Origin: Bacteroidales bacterium
GTDB lineage: Bacteria > Bacteroidota > Bacteroidia > Bacteroidales > F082
DNA length: 6,813 bases
NCBI GenBank assembly: GCA_023229135.1
Contig: JALNZT010000074.1
Span: 1-6,813, forward strand
Direction: 5' to 3'
Below, one piece after another: positions 6,205 through 6,813 of the stretch (position 1 is the stretch's first letter; the number at the start of each line of letters is the position of its first letter). The notes beneath the pieces are model-generated. The model did no database searches and had not been told where the DNA came from. It saw only the letters and a program-made list of their open reading frames with translations. A program made the translations under genes and the position numbers.

Positions 6205-6543
6205 CTGTTGCACAAGCTCCTCAACCAACTTCTCCAGCTGCTGAATGCGGCTAAGCAGGGTGGTACGTTCGGTTTCGGCCAGACCATTATAATTGTTTAC
6301 AATTTTCCCGCCTTGGTGCTGGTGGCAATTATTAAAAACAAAGCTCTCATCAAAGCTTAAAAGCATCACCGGATCCACCTCAAGCACGCTGGCAATTTGT
6401 TCCATTCGCTGTATATCAAGTTTGGTTTGTCCGCTTTCGATGCGGCTATAGCTTACCTGAGAGATGCCTGAGTGTTCTGCCATATATTCCTGCGAATAAT
6501 TTCTAAACTCTCTGATGCGCTTCACTTTAATTCCAATTTCCAT
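6190..6543 (-). CDS. XRE-family HTH transcriptional regulator with C-terminal coiled coil
   Basis: The product is 117 residues. Residues 4-62 form a Cro/CI-type helix-turn-helix: IKVKRIREFRNYSQEYMAEH, then SGISQVSYSRIESGQ as turn and recognition helix, then the usual RMEQIASVLEVDP ending. After a linker (about 65-88), residues 89-113 (LAETERTTLLSRIQQLEKLV and on) have heptad-spaced Leu and Ile and probably form a coiled coil for dimerisation. Start ATG is at 6543 on the minus strand, immediately after a promoter-like region with two direct repeats that may be its operators. It converges on the last RHS cassette. It may regulate itself or the divergent secreted-protein gene at 6736. A link to the RHS array is only positional. 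It has neither a toxin-antitoxin partner nor phage genes next to it in this window. Confidence 0.9.
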   Translation of the reverse strand: MEIGIKVKRIREFRNYSQEYMAEHSGISQVSYSRIESGQTKLDIQRMEQIASVLEVDPVMLLSFDESFVFNNCHQHQGGKIVNNYNGLAETERTTLLSRIQQLEKLVEELVQQKKCS

Positions 6544-6572
6544 AGTGCCTAGCCTTTCTGAATTGTTTCATG

Positions 6573-6580
6573 CAAAAATA
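6573..6580 (-). promoter_or_regulatory. Candidate -7 promoter element of the XRE gene
   Basis: On the minus strand this reads TATTTTTG, an exact match to the Bacteroidota -7 consensus TAnnTTTG, 29 bases before the XRE start codon. No good TTTG -33 element is seen at the expected distance; ACTG, 18 bases upstream, is the nearest. AT-rich context makes a chance match possible. Confidence 0.4.
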
Positions 6581-6620
6581 GAATATTTTATTCAGAATCA
6601 GTATACTTTATTCGGTATCT
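6581..6620. promoter_or_regulatory. Two 20-nt tandem direct repeats, candidate operators
   Basis: Bases 6581-6600 and 6601-6620 match at 15 of 20 positions; the core is ATATTTTATTCAG against ATACTTTATTCGG (11 of 13). The exact 20-base pitch is close to two helical turns, putting both sites on one DNA face. They cover the spacer and -33 zone of the XRE promoter, which would suit autorepression by the adjacent XRE protein. Confidence 0.4.
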
Positions 6621-6735
6621 GGATATGGTTTTGCAAGATCGTGATGGAACTTTGACAGGTCGTTTCAGAGTAAACGATTGGCCAAACCTAACAAATGAAA
6701 TTGAAAAGTAAAATTAACCAAACAATTACAACTTT

Positions 6736-6813
6736 ATGAAAACTTTCCTGACCCTGATTTGCATGACATTAAGCATGCATATTGCAAGCGCACAACAAAC
6801 CGTAAGCTACGCC
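6736..6813 (+). CDS. Start of a secreted protein (3' end outside window)
   Basis: ATG at 6736 opens a frame of 26 codons that reaches the window edge without a stop. The translation begins MKTFLTLICMTLSMHIASA and continues QQTVSYA, a textbook Bacteroidota signal peptide with cleavage after ASA and Gln at +1. The product is exported, but too little is visible for a family. Codon use is more GC-balanced than in the variable modules, closer to the RHS core, so a new full-length RHS or another large secreted protein is possible; this is a guess. Confidence 0.6.
   Translation, partial: MKTFLTLICMTLSMHIASAQQTVSYA

Larger units (their letters stand above)
6544..6735. other. Divergent intergenic region
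   Basis: This 192-base region lies between the XRE gene and the rightward secreted-protein gene. Besides the promoter element and direct repeats it contains a short open frame, 6625-6711, of 28 codons (MVLQDRDGTLTGRFRVNDW and on). The frame looks protein-like but has no support as a gene and may be the tail of a lost one. No clear promoter for the rightward gene was found. Confidence 0.4.

Noticed and set aside
5843..6254. ORFs at 5843-6199 (minus) and 6051-6254 (plus)
   Set aside because: Both overlap the TonB_C gene, whose frame has domain homology, and one also runs into the XRE gene.
6625..6711. 28-codon ORF as a gene
   Set aside because: The translation looks protein-like but it is short, unsupported by homology I recognise, and lies next to regulatory sequence; noted only as a possible remnant.

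Overview
The window looks like accessory DNA from a member of the Bacteroidota. Four things point there: secreted proteins with signal peptides ending in A-x-A-Q or similar, stand-alone TonB C-terminal-domain proteins, an RHS core of the Bacteroidota style (YDPWGRRR, RVYDPFLARFLSPDP, NNPLKYTDPSGEF), and a TAnnTTTG-type promoter in front of an XRE gene. No genus can be named. No transposase, integrase, tRNA, rRNA or CRISPR array is visible.

The left nine tenths (1-6160) is the 3' end of a polymorphic-toxin (RHS) locus built from three consecutive cassettes, each an RHS C-terminal region followed by a small exported or membrane protein. Cassette 1 (1-1001) is the C-terminal end of an RHS protein that begins upstream of the window, followed with a 7-nt overlap by a secreted TonB_C-domain protein. 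Cassette 2 (998-3177, perhaps to 4130) starts abruptly with an RHS core fragment that has no N-terminus. It carries an unrelated, unrecognised C-terminal region, then an overlapping single-pass membrane protein and a secreted protein of unknown function. A terminator-like hairpin (4155-4194) follows. Cassette 3 (4230-6160) is another core fragment, decayed and interrupted by two short in-frame insertions, ending in a C-terminal domain with an intact HExxH zinc-peptidase motif and again overlapped by a TonB_C-domain protein. Cassettes 1 and 3 are paralogous in both the toxin end and the partner gene. In cassette 1 the HExxH motif is replaced by KESFT.

The likely logic is that the upstream full-length RHS protein delivers a variable C-terminal toxin and each small downstream gene protects the producer. 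The truncated cassettes then serve as a reservoir whose conserved core (about 1592-1953 and 4395-4906) allows toxin-immunity swapping by homologous recombination. Every candidate immunity protein has a signal peptide or membrane anchor, which suggests the toxins act in the periplasm or at the membrane. Toxin and immunity roles are inferred from architecture and not shown by the sequence.

The right end (6161-6813) leaves the array. It holds a convergent XRE-family regulator with a C-terminal coiled coil, its promoter region containing two 20-nt-spaced direct repeats, and the first 26 codons of a further secreted protein that runs off the window.
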